From the NCBI GenBank assembly GCA_903921965.1, contig CAIXSE010000742.1, positions 1 to 15,134 on the forward strand: a stretch of DNA of 15,134 nt, given 5' to 3'. This document shows, in pieces, positions 1 to 8,472 of the stretch. The position numbers and the translations under genes are program-made. The stretch's first letter is position 1; the number at the start of each line of letters is the position of its first letter. Origin of the DNA: an uncultured Thermoleophilia bacterium. Its GTDB lineage: Bacteria; Actinomycetota; Thermoleophilia; UBA2241. A model generated the notes under the pieces. The model worked only from the letters and a program-made list of their open reading frames with translations, ran no database searches and was not told the DNA's origin.

Positions 1-1260
1 CCCGGCGAGAAGGCGGGCCTCGACTACCAGCCCGAGCTGCCGCTCGTCGGCACCGGCCCCTTCCAGGTGACCGAGGTCAAGACCGGCAGCTTCGTGAGGC
101 TCGTCAGGAACCCCTACTTCTGGGAGCAGCCGGCGCTCGACGAGGTCCTCATGGAGGTCTACCAGAACGCGGACACCATGACCCAGGACCTGAAGACCGG
201 AGCCTTGGACTACGCCTGGGCCCTGCCGACGGCGCAGTTCAAGGCCCTGTCGTCCGACCCCGCCCTCAAGACCAACGCGGCCGACATCCGCTACTGGAGC
301 TCCGTGTCGCTGAACACCTACGCCGGCAAGGAGTCGCTGGGGAACCCGGCGCTGCGCGACACCGCCTTCCGGCAGGCGCTCGTGTGGGCCGTGGACAAGC
401 AGCGCATCATCGACCTGGCGTACTCAGGCTACGGCACCGTCGCCCAGGGCATCATCACGCCGGACGTGCCCGCGTACTTCTGGACGCCCGCACCCGATGC
501 GACGTACGGCTTCGACCTCGCCAAGGCCGGCCAGATGCTCGACTCCGCCGGCTACCCGCTGGTCGACGGGAAGCGGGTCGGCAAGGACGGCAAGCCCGTC
601 GAGCTGCGGCTCTACGTGCGCTCTGCGAGTACGGAGAGTCAAAGCACCGGCAAGTTGCTGGCCGGCTGGTTCGAGCAGCTCGGCCTGCAGATCGACCTCC
701 AGACGATGGCCGACGCGGCCATCATCGACGCCGAGTACAACATGAAGGGGTCTCAGTTCGCCCCGGATTACGACATGGTCGTCTGGGGGTTCGGAGGGTA
801 CGCCGACCCGAACTTCATCCTCAGTATCTTCACGACCGGGCAGATCGGCGGCTGGAACGACACCTACTTCTCAGACCCCAAGTACGACAAGCTCTACGTG
901 CAGCAGTCGCAGACGATCGATCAGGCCCAGCGGAAGCCGCTGACCGATGAGATGTGCCAGATCGTCTACGACCAGGTCCCTTCCATCATCACCACCTACA
1001 CGAAGATGCTCGAGGCGTTCAACGTGACGAAGTGGACCGGCTGGACCCAGTATGGGCCGACCGGACCGTACGCGTTCTCGAACGACAACGTGGACTCGTA
1101 CGTCAACCTCCGTCTCAGGACGGACGCGGGTGAGTCCGAGTCGGCCGGCGCGAACACCACCGTGCTGGCGATCGTCGGCATCGTGGTCGCGGTGGTCGTG
1201 GTCCTCGCCGTCGTGCTGCTCCTCCGGCGGCGGCGCGGGAGCCGATCGATCGAGGTCTGA
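1..1260 (+). CDS. ABC transporter substrate-binding protein, family 5 (SBP1), C-terminal part
   Basis: The 5' end lies outside the window; 419 residues are readable in frame from base 1. It is the C-terminal two thirds of a family 5 (peptide/nickel/opine type, SBP_bac_5) extracellular solute-binding protein. Family signs are VGTGPFQVTEVK near the start, the 'LGNPALRDTAFRQALVWAVDK' region, a 'FDLAKAGQMLDSAGYP' segment and 'GWFEQLGLQIDL'. It aligns along its length with the two other SBPs in this window (6511-8337 and 14226 on). After the binding domain comes a hydrophobic helix (about residues 388-408 of the visible part) followed by four arginines and a short tail, so the protein is probably held in the cytoplasmic membrane by its C-terminus. 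It closes an operon whose start is not seen. The ligand is unknown; no permease genes are nearby. Confidence 0.9.
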   Translation, partial: PGEKAGLDYQPELPLVGTGPFQVTEVKTGSFVRLVRNPYFWEQPALDEVLMEVYQNADTMTQDLKTGALDYAWALPTAQFKALSSDPALKTNAADIRYWSSVSLNTYAGKESLGNPALRDTAFRQALVWAVDKQRIIDLAYSGYGTVAQGIITPDVPAYFWTPAPDATYGFDLAKAGQMLDSAGYPLVDGKRVGKDGKPVELRLYVRSASTESQSTGKLLAGWFEQLGLQIDLQTMADAAIIDAEYNMKGSQFAPDYDMVVWGFGGYADPNFILSIFTTGQIGGWNDTYFSDPKYDKLYVQQSQTIDQAQRKPLTDEMCQIVYDQVPSIITTYTKMLEAFNVTKWTGWTQYGPTGPYAFSNDNVDSYVNLRLRTDAGESESAGANTTVLAIVGIVVAVVVVLAVVLLLRRRRGSRSIEV

Positions 1261-1274
1261 GGTCCCCCACGCGG

Positions 1275-1312
1275 ACCGGGCCGGGCGAGCGTGCCGTCTC
1301 GCCCGGCCCGGT
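1275..1312. terminator. Perfect hairpin between convergent SBP1 and regulator 1
   Basis: A 15-bp perfect inverted repeat (1275-1289 against 1298-1312) with an 8-base loop starts 15 bases after the SBP1 stop codon. It lies between two converging genes, so it could stop transcription from both sides. There is no U-tract after the stem on either strand, so it is a terminator by position and stem strength only. Confidence 0.55.
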
Positions 1313-1384
1313 CGCCGCGCCGCCCGGCGCCCACGACCTGGTGGCAGGTGAACGGCAGATCCATACCGAGGACGACTCCGGGAT

Positions 1385-2464
1385 CTACGAGTGCCGGCGT
1401 CGAGACGGCGTATCGCTCAGCAGCGCGTCGACCGGGATCTGCAGCTGCTCCGCGGCGAAGGCCGCCAGCGATCGCTCGACGCCTTCGGGCGTGAAGCCGC
1501 GGAAGTCGAGCACCGTGCGCTCCGATAGCACCTCGCCGTACGCGGCGATCCTGAAGGCTACTTCCTTCGTATCTGCGACGGGGTGGAAGGCTCCTGCCTC
1601 GACGCCTCGTGCGATGATGCGAAGGACCGCCTGATGGTAGAGCTCGACGAGGCGGTGGATGGCGGCCATGTACTCCTGTTTCTCGCGAGCGAGTGGGAAG
1701 ATCTCCAGCTGGAGCAGCCACTCCTCACGGTTCGGCCCGGGATACGGGGCCGTGAGCCCGATGAGGTTCCGGAGAGAGGCGAACGGGTCTCCGTCGGCCT
1801 CCTCCAGTCGCTGGAGGAGGCGTTCATCGAGCCACCCGATGGTGGCCAGCAGGAGGCTCGCCGCATCCCCGAAGTAGTAGTGGACGATGGCGCTGGAGAC
1901 GCCCGCCTCACCTGCCACATCGGCAATGCGGGTCTTGCGCAGCCCCTGGCGCGCCACCACTCGACAGGCGGCCTCCAGGATCCTCTGCGGGACCGACTCC
2001 TGCTCCTGTGCGCCGGCACGCGCCGCTCGGGGATCCAGGCCCGACTCGACCCCCTGCCATGAGGTCGCGATGTCGCGAATGAGGTCTGCATCCGGCCCGT
2101 TCTCGTCCATCGCCGTCTGCAGCCGCTGATGCATGCTCCAGGCGGTCCTGTAGCTGAGTCCCAGCTCCCTTGAGAGGGTCGCCGGCGAAGCCGCACTGCC
2201 CGTGCCGGCATACACGACCGCCGCCCGGAACCACGATGAGAGCGGGATACGGGTTCTCTCCAGGAAGGTACCGGCGGTCGGCCACACGTGGTGGCCACAG
2301 CGGCTACAGGCGAGGGCCCGGCGGTCCTTGACAGGGTGGAAGGTGCTGGTCGCGTCGCACTTGGGGCACACCGCCGTGCGGCCGTCTGGCGCCCAGTTGC
2401 GTCGCCAGAGCCACTCCAGTTCCGGCTGCCCGACCCGCTCGTCGATGTGATCTCCAGCGCCCAT
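1385..2464 (-). CDS. IS1595-type zinc ribbon/HTH fused to TetR-family regulator (regulator 1)
   Basis: 359 aa. Residues 16-28 carry a WLWRRNWAPDG motif also found in regulator 2. Residues 33-56 form a zinc ribbon (C33, C36, C53, C56). Then come GTFLERTRIPLSSWFRAA and a helix-turn-helix at about 95-118 (LSRELGLSYRTAWSMHQRL). This is the layout of the N-terminus of IS1595/ISXO2 transposases, but no DDE nuclease domain follows. A complete TetR repressor begins at about residue 158, with its recognition HTH at about 178-198 (IADVAGEAGVSSAIVHYYF), and a helical ligand domain runs to the end. The start is taken at the ATG at 2464: a GAGAGG sequence precedes it and the domain begins 15 residues later; the frame is open to 2641 without domain content. 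The gene is divergent from hyuA, and the shared gap holds a palindromic operator. It probably represses hyuAB-SBP2. The domain reading is firm; the function is inferred. Confidence 0.85.
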   Translation of the reverse strand: MGAGDHIDERVGQPELEWLWRRNWAPDGRTAVCPKCDATSTFHPVKDRRALACSRCGHHVWPTAGTFLERTRIPLSSWFRAAVVYAGTGSAASPATLSRELGLSYRTAWSMHQRLQTAMDENGPDADLIRDIATSWQGVESGLDPRAARAGAQEQESVPQRILEAACRVVARQGLRKTRIADVAGEAGVSSAIVHYYFGDAASLLLATIGWLDERLLQRLEEADGDPFASLRNLIGLTAPYPGPNREEWLLQLEIFPLAREKQEYMAAIHRLVELYHQAVLRIIARGVEAGAFHPVADTKEVAFRIAAYGEVLSERTVLDFRGFTPEGVERSLAAFAAEQLQIPVDALLSDTPSRRRHS

Positions 2465-2495
2465 CTCGCCTCTCGTCGCGATTCTACACCAGCCC

Positions 2496-2513
2496 GTACT
2501 TGTGTTTATGGAA
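2496..2513 (+). promoter_or_regulatory. Upstream element of hyuA promoter (GTAC...GGAA)
   Basis: GTACTTGTGT followed by GGAA, with 14 bases from the start of GTAC to the start of GGAA, lies 32 bases upstream of the -35 box. The same pair with the same internal spacing occurs at 9577 and 10992, each 30-32 bases upstream of a similar promoter. Possible second binding site for the fusion regulator or another activator. Confidence 0.5.
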
Positions 2514-2527
2514 TCTTCATGTACATG

Positions 2528-2557
2528 TTGACACATCAAATTGAATCTGCGTAGGAT
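2528..2557 (+). promoter_or_regulatory. Sigma-70-like promoter of the hyuA-hyuB-SBP2 operon
   Basis: TTGACA (2528-2533), an 18-base spacer and TAGGAT (2552-2557). The region is AT-rich against the surrounding GC-rich DNA and lies 75 bases upstream of the hyuA start. The -35 box is a full consensus match; the -10 box matches four of six. Confidence 0.65.
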
Positions 2558-2574
2558 GACCGACATGTCAATCA
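2557..2574. promoter_or_regulatory. Operator-like inverted repeat at the hyuA promoter
   Basis: TGACCGAC-AT-GTCAATCA: two 8-base half-sites with a 2-base centre, of which 6 of 8 pairs are complementary. It begins on the last base of the -10 box and so covers the expected transcription start. Sites in the same register occur at 9635 and 11049. Size and position fit a TetR-family operator; the likely binder is regulator 1, encoded divergently. Confidence 0.6.
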
Positions 2575-2616
2575 GCTCCTTTCCATGGAGGCAGCGGGGA
2601 GGAGTCGCAGGGCAAG

Positions 2617-2623
2617 AAGGAGG
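2617..2623 (+). promoter_or_regulatory. Ribosome binding site that fixes the hyuA start
   Basis: AAGGAGG, a full match to the anti-Shine-Dalgarno core, lies eight bases before the GTG at 2632. It decides for this short N-terminus. Confidence 0.8.
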
Positions 2624-2631
2624 GGGGCTGC

Positions 2632-4674
2632 GTGGACTCACGGCTGGCGGCGGATGCAGGCGGTACCTTCACCGACATCGTCTTCATCGACGGGACGTCC
2701 GGTCGGGTCCGTGTCTCAAAGGTGCTCAGCACACCGGCCGCTCCGGACGACGCGGTGGTCGCCGGCGTCGCCGAGGCCGCCGGCAGGGAGGAGTTGGCGC
2801 GCGTCGAGTTCTTCCTCCACGGCATGACCGTGGGCCTCAACTCCCTGCTGCAGCGGCGCGGCTCGGTCGTGGGACTCCTGGCCACGAGGGGATTCCGAGA
2901 CATCCTCGAGGTACGGAGGGGAGACAGGGCATCGGCCTACGACCCCAAGTGGAGGCCGCAGCCGCCCCTGGTGCCGCGTCATCTCCGACGGCCCGTCACC
3001 GAACGGGTGGACGCTCACGGGGTCGTCCTGACTCCGCTCGATGCTCAGGACGTGCTCGACGCCCTCGCGCTGTTCCAGGAGGAGGGCGTGCAGAGCATCG
3101 CCGTCGCCTACCTGCACGCCTACCTCAATCCGGAGAACGAGCTGGCCACGGCCGAAGTGTTGCGGGAGGCCGGCTTCCGGGGGGACCTTTCGCTGTCCCA
3201 TCAGGTCTCCGGCGAGTTCCGGGAGTACGAGAGGACGTCGACGACCGTCGTCGACGCGTTCATCAAGCCCGGCACCGCTCACTACCTTCGGCGTCTCAAG
3301 GGCAGGCTTGACGAGCAGGGTCTCGAGGCCCCGTGTCTGGTCACGCGATCGGGTGGCGGGTCCATGAGGTTCGAGGATGCCGAGGAGCGCTGTTTCGAGA
3401 CGATCATGTCCGGCCCCGTCGCCGGCGCCCTGGGCTGCGGGGAGGTGTGCCGGCGGCTGGGCATCCCGAGCGCCATCGCGGCCGACGTCGGAGGTACCAG
3501 CTTCGACTGCTGTCTCATCACCGACGGCAGGCCGCGGGTCACGTATCAGGGGACGATCGACGGCATGCCGCTGCAGTCACCGTGGGTCGACATCCGTTCG
3601 ATCGGCGCCGGCGGCGGATCGATCGCCTACCTCGACGAAGGATCGCTCCTGAGGGTCGGACCACGCAGTGCCGGCTCACTGCCTGGGCCTGCGTGCTACG
3701 GTCGCGGCGGCCAGGAGCCGACGGTGACCGACGCTGCCGCCTGGCTGGGGATGCTGGCGGATGGACGGCTGGCCGGCGGCATGCGCCTCGATTTCGACAG
3801 CGCCGGTCGTGCCCTTGACACGGTCGGCGAGCCGTTGGGATTCACGACCGACGAGACGGCGGTGGGCATCCTGAGGATCGTCGCGGCCGCCATGGCCCAG
3901 GCCATACGGTCCATCACCGTGGAATGCGGCGAGGACCCACGGCGGGCCGCGCTCATGATGTTCGGGGGCGCGGGTCCCCTGTTCGGCACGCTGCTGGCCG
4001 AAGAGCTCGAGGTCGCGCACATCATGGTCCCCGAGTTCGCCGGCGGCTTCTCGGCCTGGGGTCTGCTGCAGCAGGACATCACCCATTCGGCCGCGCGCAC
4101 CTGTCTGCGCCCGCTTGACGAGGCGGGTCTCGCCGAGGCATCGGCGGTACTCACGGGTCTCTGCGAAGGCCTCACCGCCAGGACACCCGGGGCTGCGCCG
4201 CGTAGTGACGTTGCGCTGGAGGCGGCTGTGGATCTCCGCTACGTCGGCCAGCAGTACACGCTCACCATTCCGGTGGCGGTGGAGAGGTACCGTCTTCGGG
4301 CGGACGCGGAGGCCCTGCGGGGGGCCTTCGCAGAAGAGTACGAGCGCACGTACAGCCACCGGCTCACCGCAGATGTGGAAGTGGTGGCGGTCCGGGCGAC
4401 CATGCGCCTGCCGTTGCCCTCATTGGCGCAAGCCGAGCCGGCTGATCCGTCGCCGGTCGTCGAGGAGGCGCCACGGCGCATCGATGCGTACTCGCTGTCC
4501 CTCGGCAAGAGGACCCCTTTCGATGTCCGGCATCGTACCCAGCTGGGAGCGACGGGGTCACTGACCGGTCCGGCGATACTCCTCGAAGACACCTGCACGA
4601 CCTATGTCGATGCCGGCTACATGCTGGAGGTAGGGCAATCCGGTGTGCTCGACATGAGAAGGACGGAGGTCTGA
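2632..4674 (+). CDS. hyuA: Hydantoinase/oxoprolinase family protein, subunit A (HyuA-like)
   Basis: 680 aa, normal length for the HyuA family, which pairs with HyuB in ATP-dependent opening of hydantoin, 5-oxoproline or lactam rings, or in related carboxylases (acetone, acetophenone). The N-terminal ASKHA-type phosphate loop DAGGTFTDIVF is at residues 8-18. A second nucleotide-site motif, DVGGTSFDCCL, is at 285-295, followed by VDIRSIGAGGGSIA at 319-332. MFGGAGPLFG at 443-452 is the usual FGGAGP motif, but Phe stands where many relatives have His. The start is the GTG at 2632, because AAGGAGG (2617-2623) lies eight bases upstream and the phosphate loop follows at once. hyuB starts one base after this stop. 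It is the first gene of the operon under the promoter at 2528. The substrate cannot be told; the symbol is used at family level. Confidence 0.9.
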   Translation: MDSRLAADAGGTFTDIVFIDGTSGRVRVSKVLSTPAAPDDAVVAGVAEAAGREELARVEFFLHGMTVGLNSLLQRRGSVVGLLATRGFRDILEVRRGDRASAYDPKWRPQPPLVPRHLRRPVTERVDAHGVVLTPLDAQDVLDALALFQEEGVQSIAVAYLHAYLNPENELATAEVLREAGFRGDLSLSHQVSGEFREYERTSTTVVDAFIKPGTAHYLRRLKGRLDEQGLEAPCLVTRSGGGSMRFEDAEERCFETIMSGPVAGALGCGEVCRRLGIPSAIAADVGGTSFDCCLITDGRPRVTYQGTIDGMPLQSPWVDIRSIGAGGGSIAYLDEGSLLRVGPRSAGSLPGPACYGRGGQEPTVTDAAAWLGMLADGRLAGGMRLDFDSAGRALDTVGEPLGFTTDETAVGILRIVAAAMAQAIRSITVECGEDPRRAALMMFGGAGPLFGTLLAEELEVAHIMVPEFAGGFSAWGLLQQDITHSAARTCLRPLDEAGLAEASAVLTGLCEGLTARTPGAAPRSDVALEAAVDLRYVGQQYTLTIPVAVERYRLRADAEALRGAFAEEYERTYSHRLTADVEVVAVRATMRLPLPSLAQAEPADPSPVVEEAPRRIDAYSLSLGKRTPFDVRHRTQLGATGSLTGPAILLEDTCTTYVDAGYMLEVGQSGVLDMRRTEV

Positions 4675-4675
4675 G

Positions 4676-6421
4676 ATGCCCGCAGCCGATGTGATCACGG
4701 TGGCTCCGGCGGCGGGACGTCAGGCGTCCGGGGAGGACGCGGACCCGATCACGACGGAGGTCGTGCGCCAGGGTCTCATCGCCGTCGCCGATCAGATGAA
4801 GCTGGCCCTGCAGCGAACGGCGTTCTCGCCCATCATCTACGACATGATCGATTTCGCGTGCGGGCTCTTCGACCGCGACGTGAAGCTGCTCGCGCAGGCA
4901 CGTACGCTCCCGGCGTTCCTGGGTACGCTCGGCTTCTGTGTGGAAGCCGCCCTGCAGCGTCTGGGCGGGCGGGAGCAGCTGGAGCCGGGCGACGTGATCT
5001 GGAGCACGGCGGGCTACGACAACGGGTGTCACCCCCAGGACGCCGTGATCATCGTCCCGGCCTTCCTCGACGACGACCTCGTCGGCTACGCGGTCATCAA
5101 GGCCCACCAGTCCGACATCGCGGCCATCGACGTCTACCCGCTCAACACGACCGACGTCTTCCAGGAGGGCGTCATCTTCCCGGCGGTGAGGCTCTACCGC
5201 GGCGGTGAGCTTCAGCAGGACATGTACAGGACCATTCTCGCCAACACCCGGTATCCGGAGGCTCTCGAGGGCGACATGAACGCGCAGATCACCGCCACCC
5301 GCCTGGGAGCGGCGTCGCTGTCGAGACTCGTCGAGAAGCACGGCCGGGAGGTCTTCGCCGCGAGCGTGGAGCGGATGTTCGCGCACGGCGAAGCCATCGT
5401 GCGCAGCAGGCTCCAGGCGATCCCCGACGGGCGGTACGTGGCCACGTGCAGCATGGATGACGACGGTATCGGCACCGACATGGTCGTCTACGACGTCGCC
5501 CTGGAGGTCGACGGCAGCGACGTCGTGGTGGACTTCTCCGAGGCCCCTCCGGTGCAGCAAGGCCCCATCAACTGTCCGCTCCCCGCTGTGGTCGCCTCCA
5601 GCCGCATCGCGGTCTACGCGCTGGCGGGGGTCGATGAGCCGCCGAACGAAGGCCACTTCCGGCCCATCGCCACCCGGGTGCGGCGGGGCAGCATGTTCTG
5701 CCCCGAGCCGCCGGCGCCCATCTTCGTCTACGGGTGGGCGAGCGACATGGCGGTCGAGGGCCTGCAGGCTGCGGTCGCGGACGTCATGCCGGAGTCCGTC
5801 GCGGCCGGCAGCGGCGGAGATCTCTGCGGTGTCGGCTGGTGGGGCGAGTATCGCGACGGCACGCCGTGGTCCATCGGCCCCGATCATCCCGTCGGACAAG
5901 GCGCGACCCACGATGCCGATGGAGCGCACTGCCTGTTCATCCTGCCGCTGTCGGGCCTGCAGGTGACCTCCATCGAAGTCGTCGAGCTCAGCGCTCCGCT
6001 GATCGTCGAGTGCTATGAGCTGGCGCCGGATTCGGCGGGCGCGGGCCGCTGTCGGGGCGGACTCGGTGTGGACGTCGACTTCCGGCTGCTCGAGGACGCG
6101 TACTTCAACTGCATCGTGGAGCGCACCAAGTCGCCGGGCTGGGGACTGGCCGGCGGTCACGAGGCCCGTCCGAACCACTGCGCCCTCGAGTACCCGGACG
6201 GCACGAGAGAGCCGGTGGCCAAGGTGACGCGGATGCTGCTGGCAGAGGGGACTCGAGTGCTCCTCCGCACAGGCGGTGGCGGGGGCTTCGGCCCCCCGTC
6301 CGAGCGCCCGGTCGAGAAGGTCATGGAGGACATCAGGGAGGGGGTCATCACGCCGGCCGAAGCCCATCGACAGTACCCGCAGCTGGGCGCCGCCCGTGAG
6401 GTGGATCCCGGCATCACCTGA
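4676..6421 (+). CDS. hyuB: Hydantoinase/oxoprolinase family protein, subunit B (HyuB-like)
   Basis: 581 aa, full length for Hydantoinase_B (HyuB), the partner of HyuA in an ATP-dependent amidohydrolase or carboxylase complex in the cytoplasm. Family signs are DPITTEVVRQGLIAVADQM at about residues 23-41, RTAFSP with DFACGLFD at about 45-63, a DVIWSTAGYDNGCHPQD stretch, and the C-terminal glycine-rich GGGGGFGPPSERP followed by a VMEDIREGVITPAEA segment, which is the standard end of this family. The ATG is one base after the hyuA stop (TGAGATG), with GGAGG at 4665-4669 inside the hyuA end, so the two are translationally coupled and probably made in equal amounts. SBP2 follows after 89 bases without a visible promoter or terminator. 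The substrate is unknown; 5-oxoproline, hydantoins and lactams are all possible. Confidence 0.92.
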   Translation: MPAADVITVAPAAGRQASGEDADPITTEVVRQGLIAVADQMKLALQRTAFSPIIYDMIDFACGLFDRDVKLLAQARTLPAFLGTLGFCVEAALQRLGGREQLEPGDVIWSTAGYDNGCHPQDAVIIVPAFLDDDLVGYAVIKAHQSDIAAIDVYPLNTTDVFQEGVIFPAVRLYRGGELQQDMYRTILANTRYPEALEGDMNAQITATRLGAASLSRLVEKHGREVFAASVERMFAHGEAIVRSRLQAIPDGRYVATCSMDDDGIGTDMVVYDVALEVDGSDVVVDFSEAPPVQQGPINCPLPAVVASSRIAVYALAGVDEPPNEGHFRPIATRVRRGSMFCPEPPAPIFVYGWASDMAVEGLQAAVADVMPESVAAGSGGDLCGVGWWGEYRDGTPWSIGPDHPVGQGATHDADGAHCLFILPLSGLQVTSIEVVELSAPLIVECYELAPDSAGAGRCRGGLGVDVDFRLLEDAYFNCIVERTKSPGWGLAGGHEARPNHCALEYPDGTREPVAKVTRMLLAEGTRVLLRTGGGGGFGPPSERPVEKVMEDIREGVITPAEAHRQYPQLGAAREVDPGIT

Positions 6422-6510
6422 CCTGGGGGAGGGTCAGTGAACGGTTCAGGGGAACGAAACGTCCTTTCCTCCGGCCCCACCACGGTCACGATGAATCAGG
6501 GAGCAGAACC

Positions 6511-8337
6511 ATGAGACTCGCCACTGTTCACCGCGCTCGACGGGGGCGGCTGTCCGCGATCGCCGTCTGCACCTTCTTGATGTTCGTCTTCCTGATCCCG
6601 GCTGCTCATGCAGCGGCGGCCGAAGGAAGCTCGCCGGACCCGGACTCCGGGGTCGTCCTGCGTGTCGGCTGGACGGTCGAGCCGGACAGCCTCAACCCCT
6701 TCGCCGGCTACAGCGTAGAGCTCTACCACCTGAACTACGACTGTCTGGTCGGCTGGGAGCCGGGCGACCTGCAGCCACGCCCCGAGCTCGCCACGAGCTG
6801 GGAGAGCTCGGCCGACGGCAAGGTGTGGACCTTCCATCTGCGCGAGGGCGTCAGGTGGCAGGACGGCGTGCCCTTCACCGCGGACGACGTCAAGTTCACC
6901 TTCGACTACATCATCGACAACAGCATGGTGTACTTCACGTCCTACACCGACTACATCGAGGAAGTCGAGGTCGTCGATCCCCTCACGGTGCGCTTCGTCT
7001 GCAGCAAGCCCAAGGCGAACATGCTGGGCATGCTCGTGTACATCCTGCCGAAGCACATCTGGTCCAAGATCGACCCCGAGAAGGCCTCGACCAGCTACCA
7101 GAACGACCCCCCCGTCGTCGGCACGGGGCCGTTCCAGATCGTCAAATGGGAGAAGGGCAGCTACGTCGAGCTGAAGGCGAACAAGGACTACTGGCGCGGC
7201 GCGCCCAAGGTCGACAAGGTCCTCTTCGAGTACTACACCAACGCCGACACGATGGCGGCCGACGTGCAGTCCGGCCACCTGCAGGCGGCATGGGGCATTC
7301 CTCCGGCTGCGATGGGCAAGCTCAACGCCTCCGGCGACGTCGCGGCCATCGGAGGGGCCTTCAACGGTTTCACGATGCTCGCCTTCAACTGCTCTGACAG
7401 CCCGGACTCCCTGGGCAACCCCGTCCTCCGAGACTCCGCCTTCCGGCAGGCGCTCGACTGGGCCGTCGACAGGGGAAAAATCGTCCAGTTGGCGCATCAG
7501 GGCTATGCGCGCCCGGCTACGAGCATCCTTCCGCCCGACTACTACGCGAAGGACATGGATTACCACTGGGAGCCGCCGGCCGACCTGGCCCGGACGTTCG
7601 ACCTGGCCAAGGCGGGCCAGCTGCTCACCGCGGCCGGCTACCCGCTGAAGGACGGCGTGCGCCTCGACAAGCAGGGTGCACCCATCTCGCTGCGGCTGTT
7701 CGCCCGCAGCAACTCCCCGACCGATCAGGTCGCCGCCAAGTTGATCGCCGGCTGGTTCGAGCAGCTCGGAGTCCGCATCAAGCTCGACGTGGTCGACGAG
7801 GGCTATCTGATGAGCGCCATCTACAACTACAAGGGAGCCACGTACGCGCCCGACTACGACACGTTCGTGTGGTACGGCAGCAGCGACCCGGACCCCAACT
7901 ACGTGCTGTCCACGTTCACCGCGGCGCAGATAGGCGGCTGGGGCGTTTCGAACTGGGTCGATCCCGAGTACGAGCGGCTCTATAGCCGGCAGGCGACGAC
8001 GGTCGATCCGCAGGCACGCCTGCCGCTCGTGCACGAGATGGAGGCGTTGCTCTACCGCGACAGCGTCATCCTCTCGCTCACCTACCCCGAGTGGCTCCAG
8101 GCCTACGACGACAAGCAATGGGCGGGCTGGGTCAAGTCGCCGGCCAGCAACGGCGGGGTGATCTACAACTGGTACTCGATCGACAGCTACCTATCCGTGC
8201 ACCCGACATCGGGGGCAGAGTCGGCAGGCGGATCGGGCGTGCCCGTGTGGCCGTTCGTAGTCGCCGCCGCCGTCGCGTTGGTGGCGGTGACGCTGATCCG
8301 GGTCAAGCGCCGGTCAAGGGCCGAGACAGCAGACTAG
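6511..8337 (+). CDS. ABC transporter substrate-binding protein, family 5 (SBP2), complete
   Basis: 608 aa. The N-terminus is a Sec-type signal peptide (basic RARRGR region, hydrophobic core, AAHA cleavage-like site at about 31-35). No lipobox is present; the only early cysteine sits in the hydrophobic core. The SBP_bac_5 domain covers about residues 48-560, with LRVGWTVEPDSLNPF, the GKVWTFHLREGVRWQDG motif, VGTGPFQIVKWEKG and SLGNPVLRDSAFRQALDW. After a short Gly/Ser linker, residues 577-596 form a membrane helix followed by RVKRRSR, so the receptor is probably anchored by its C-terminus on the outside of the cell membrane. The ATG has AGGGAG (6498-6503) seven bases upstream. It is the last gene of the hyuAB operon and likely binds the compound those enzymes use, or a precursor. 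The permease must be encoded elsewhere. Function class is firm; ligand unknown. Confidence 0.93.
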   Translation: MRLATVHRARRGRLSAIAVCTFLMFVFLIPAAHAAAAEGSSPDPDSGVVLRVGWTVEPDSLNPFAGYSVELYHLNYDCLVGWEPGDLQPRPELATSWESSADGKVWTFHLREGVRWQDGVPFTADDVKFTFDYIIDNSMVYFTSYTDYIEEVEVVDPLTVRFVCSKPKANMLGMLVYILPKHIWSKIDPEKASTSYQNDPPVVGTGPFQIVKWEKGSYVELKANKDYWRGAPKVDKVLFEYYTNADTMAADVQSGHLQAAWGIPPAAMGKLNASGDVAAIGGAFNGFTMLAFNCSDSPDSLGNPVLRDSAFRQALDWAVDRGKIVQLAHQGYARPATSILPPDYYAKDMDYHWEPPADLARTFDLAKAGQLLTAAGYPLKDGVRLDKQGAPISLRLFARSNSPTDQVAAKLIAGWFEQLGVRIKLDVVDEGYLMSAIYNYKGATYAPDYDTFVWYGSSDPDPNYVLSTFTAAQIGGWGVSNWVDPEYERLYSRQATTVDPQARLPLVHEMEALLYRDSVILSLTYPEWLQAYDDKQWAGWVKSPASNGGVIYNWYSIDSYLSVHPTSGAESAGGSGVPVWPFVVAAAVALVAVTLIRVKRRSRAETAD

Positions 8338-8440
8338 GGGCGGACCTGTCCGAGGTGCCCCACGGACCGGGCCGGTCGCTCGCTCGGGCTCTGCGCCCGG
8401 CCGCCAGGCGGCGTGGCGCCCACGACCGGGAGGCATGTTC

Positions 8441-8472
8441 GACCGCCGCGCGGGTGGCCCCGCGCGGCGGTC
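8441..8472. terminator. Perfect hairpin at the convergent SBP2/regulator 2 junction
   Basis: A 14-bp perfect inverted repeat (8441-8454 against 8459-8472) with a TGGC loop. The right arm overlaps the stop codon of regulator 2 (8471-8473). It is placed to stop transcripts from both sides, but no U-tract follows on either strand. Confidence 0.55.

Noticed and set aside
2541..3311. 256-codon plus-strand frame overlapping the hyuA start
   Set aside because: It is Arg/Gly-rich without domains and overlaps hyuA in another frame; hyuA has the ribosome site and the phosphate loop.
4364..6367. 667-codon open frame on the minus strand opposite hyuB
   Set aside because: It lies antisense to a full HyuB with clear family motifs. 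Its product is low-complexity (Arg, Asp, His, Val rich) with no domain; long antisense frames are expected at this GC content.
6496..8118. 540-codon open frame on the minus strand opposite SBP2
   Set aside because: SBP2 is a clear full-length family member in the sense frame; the antisense product shows no domain and has shadow-type composition.
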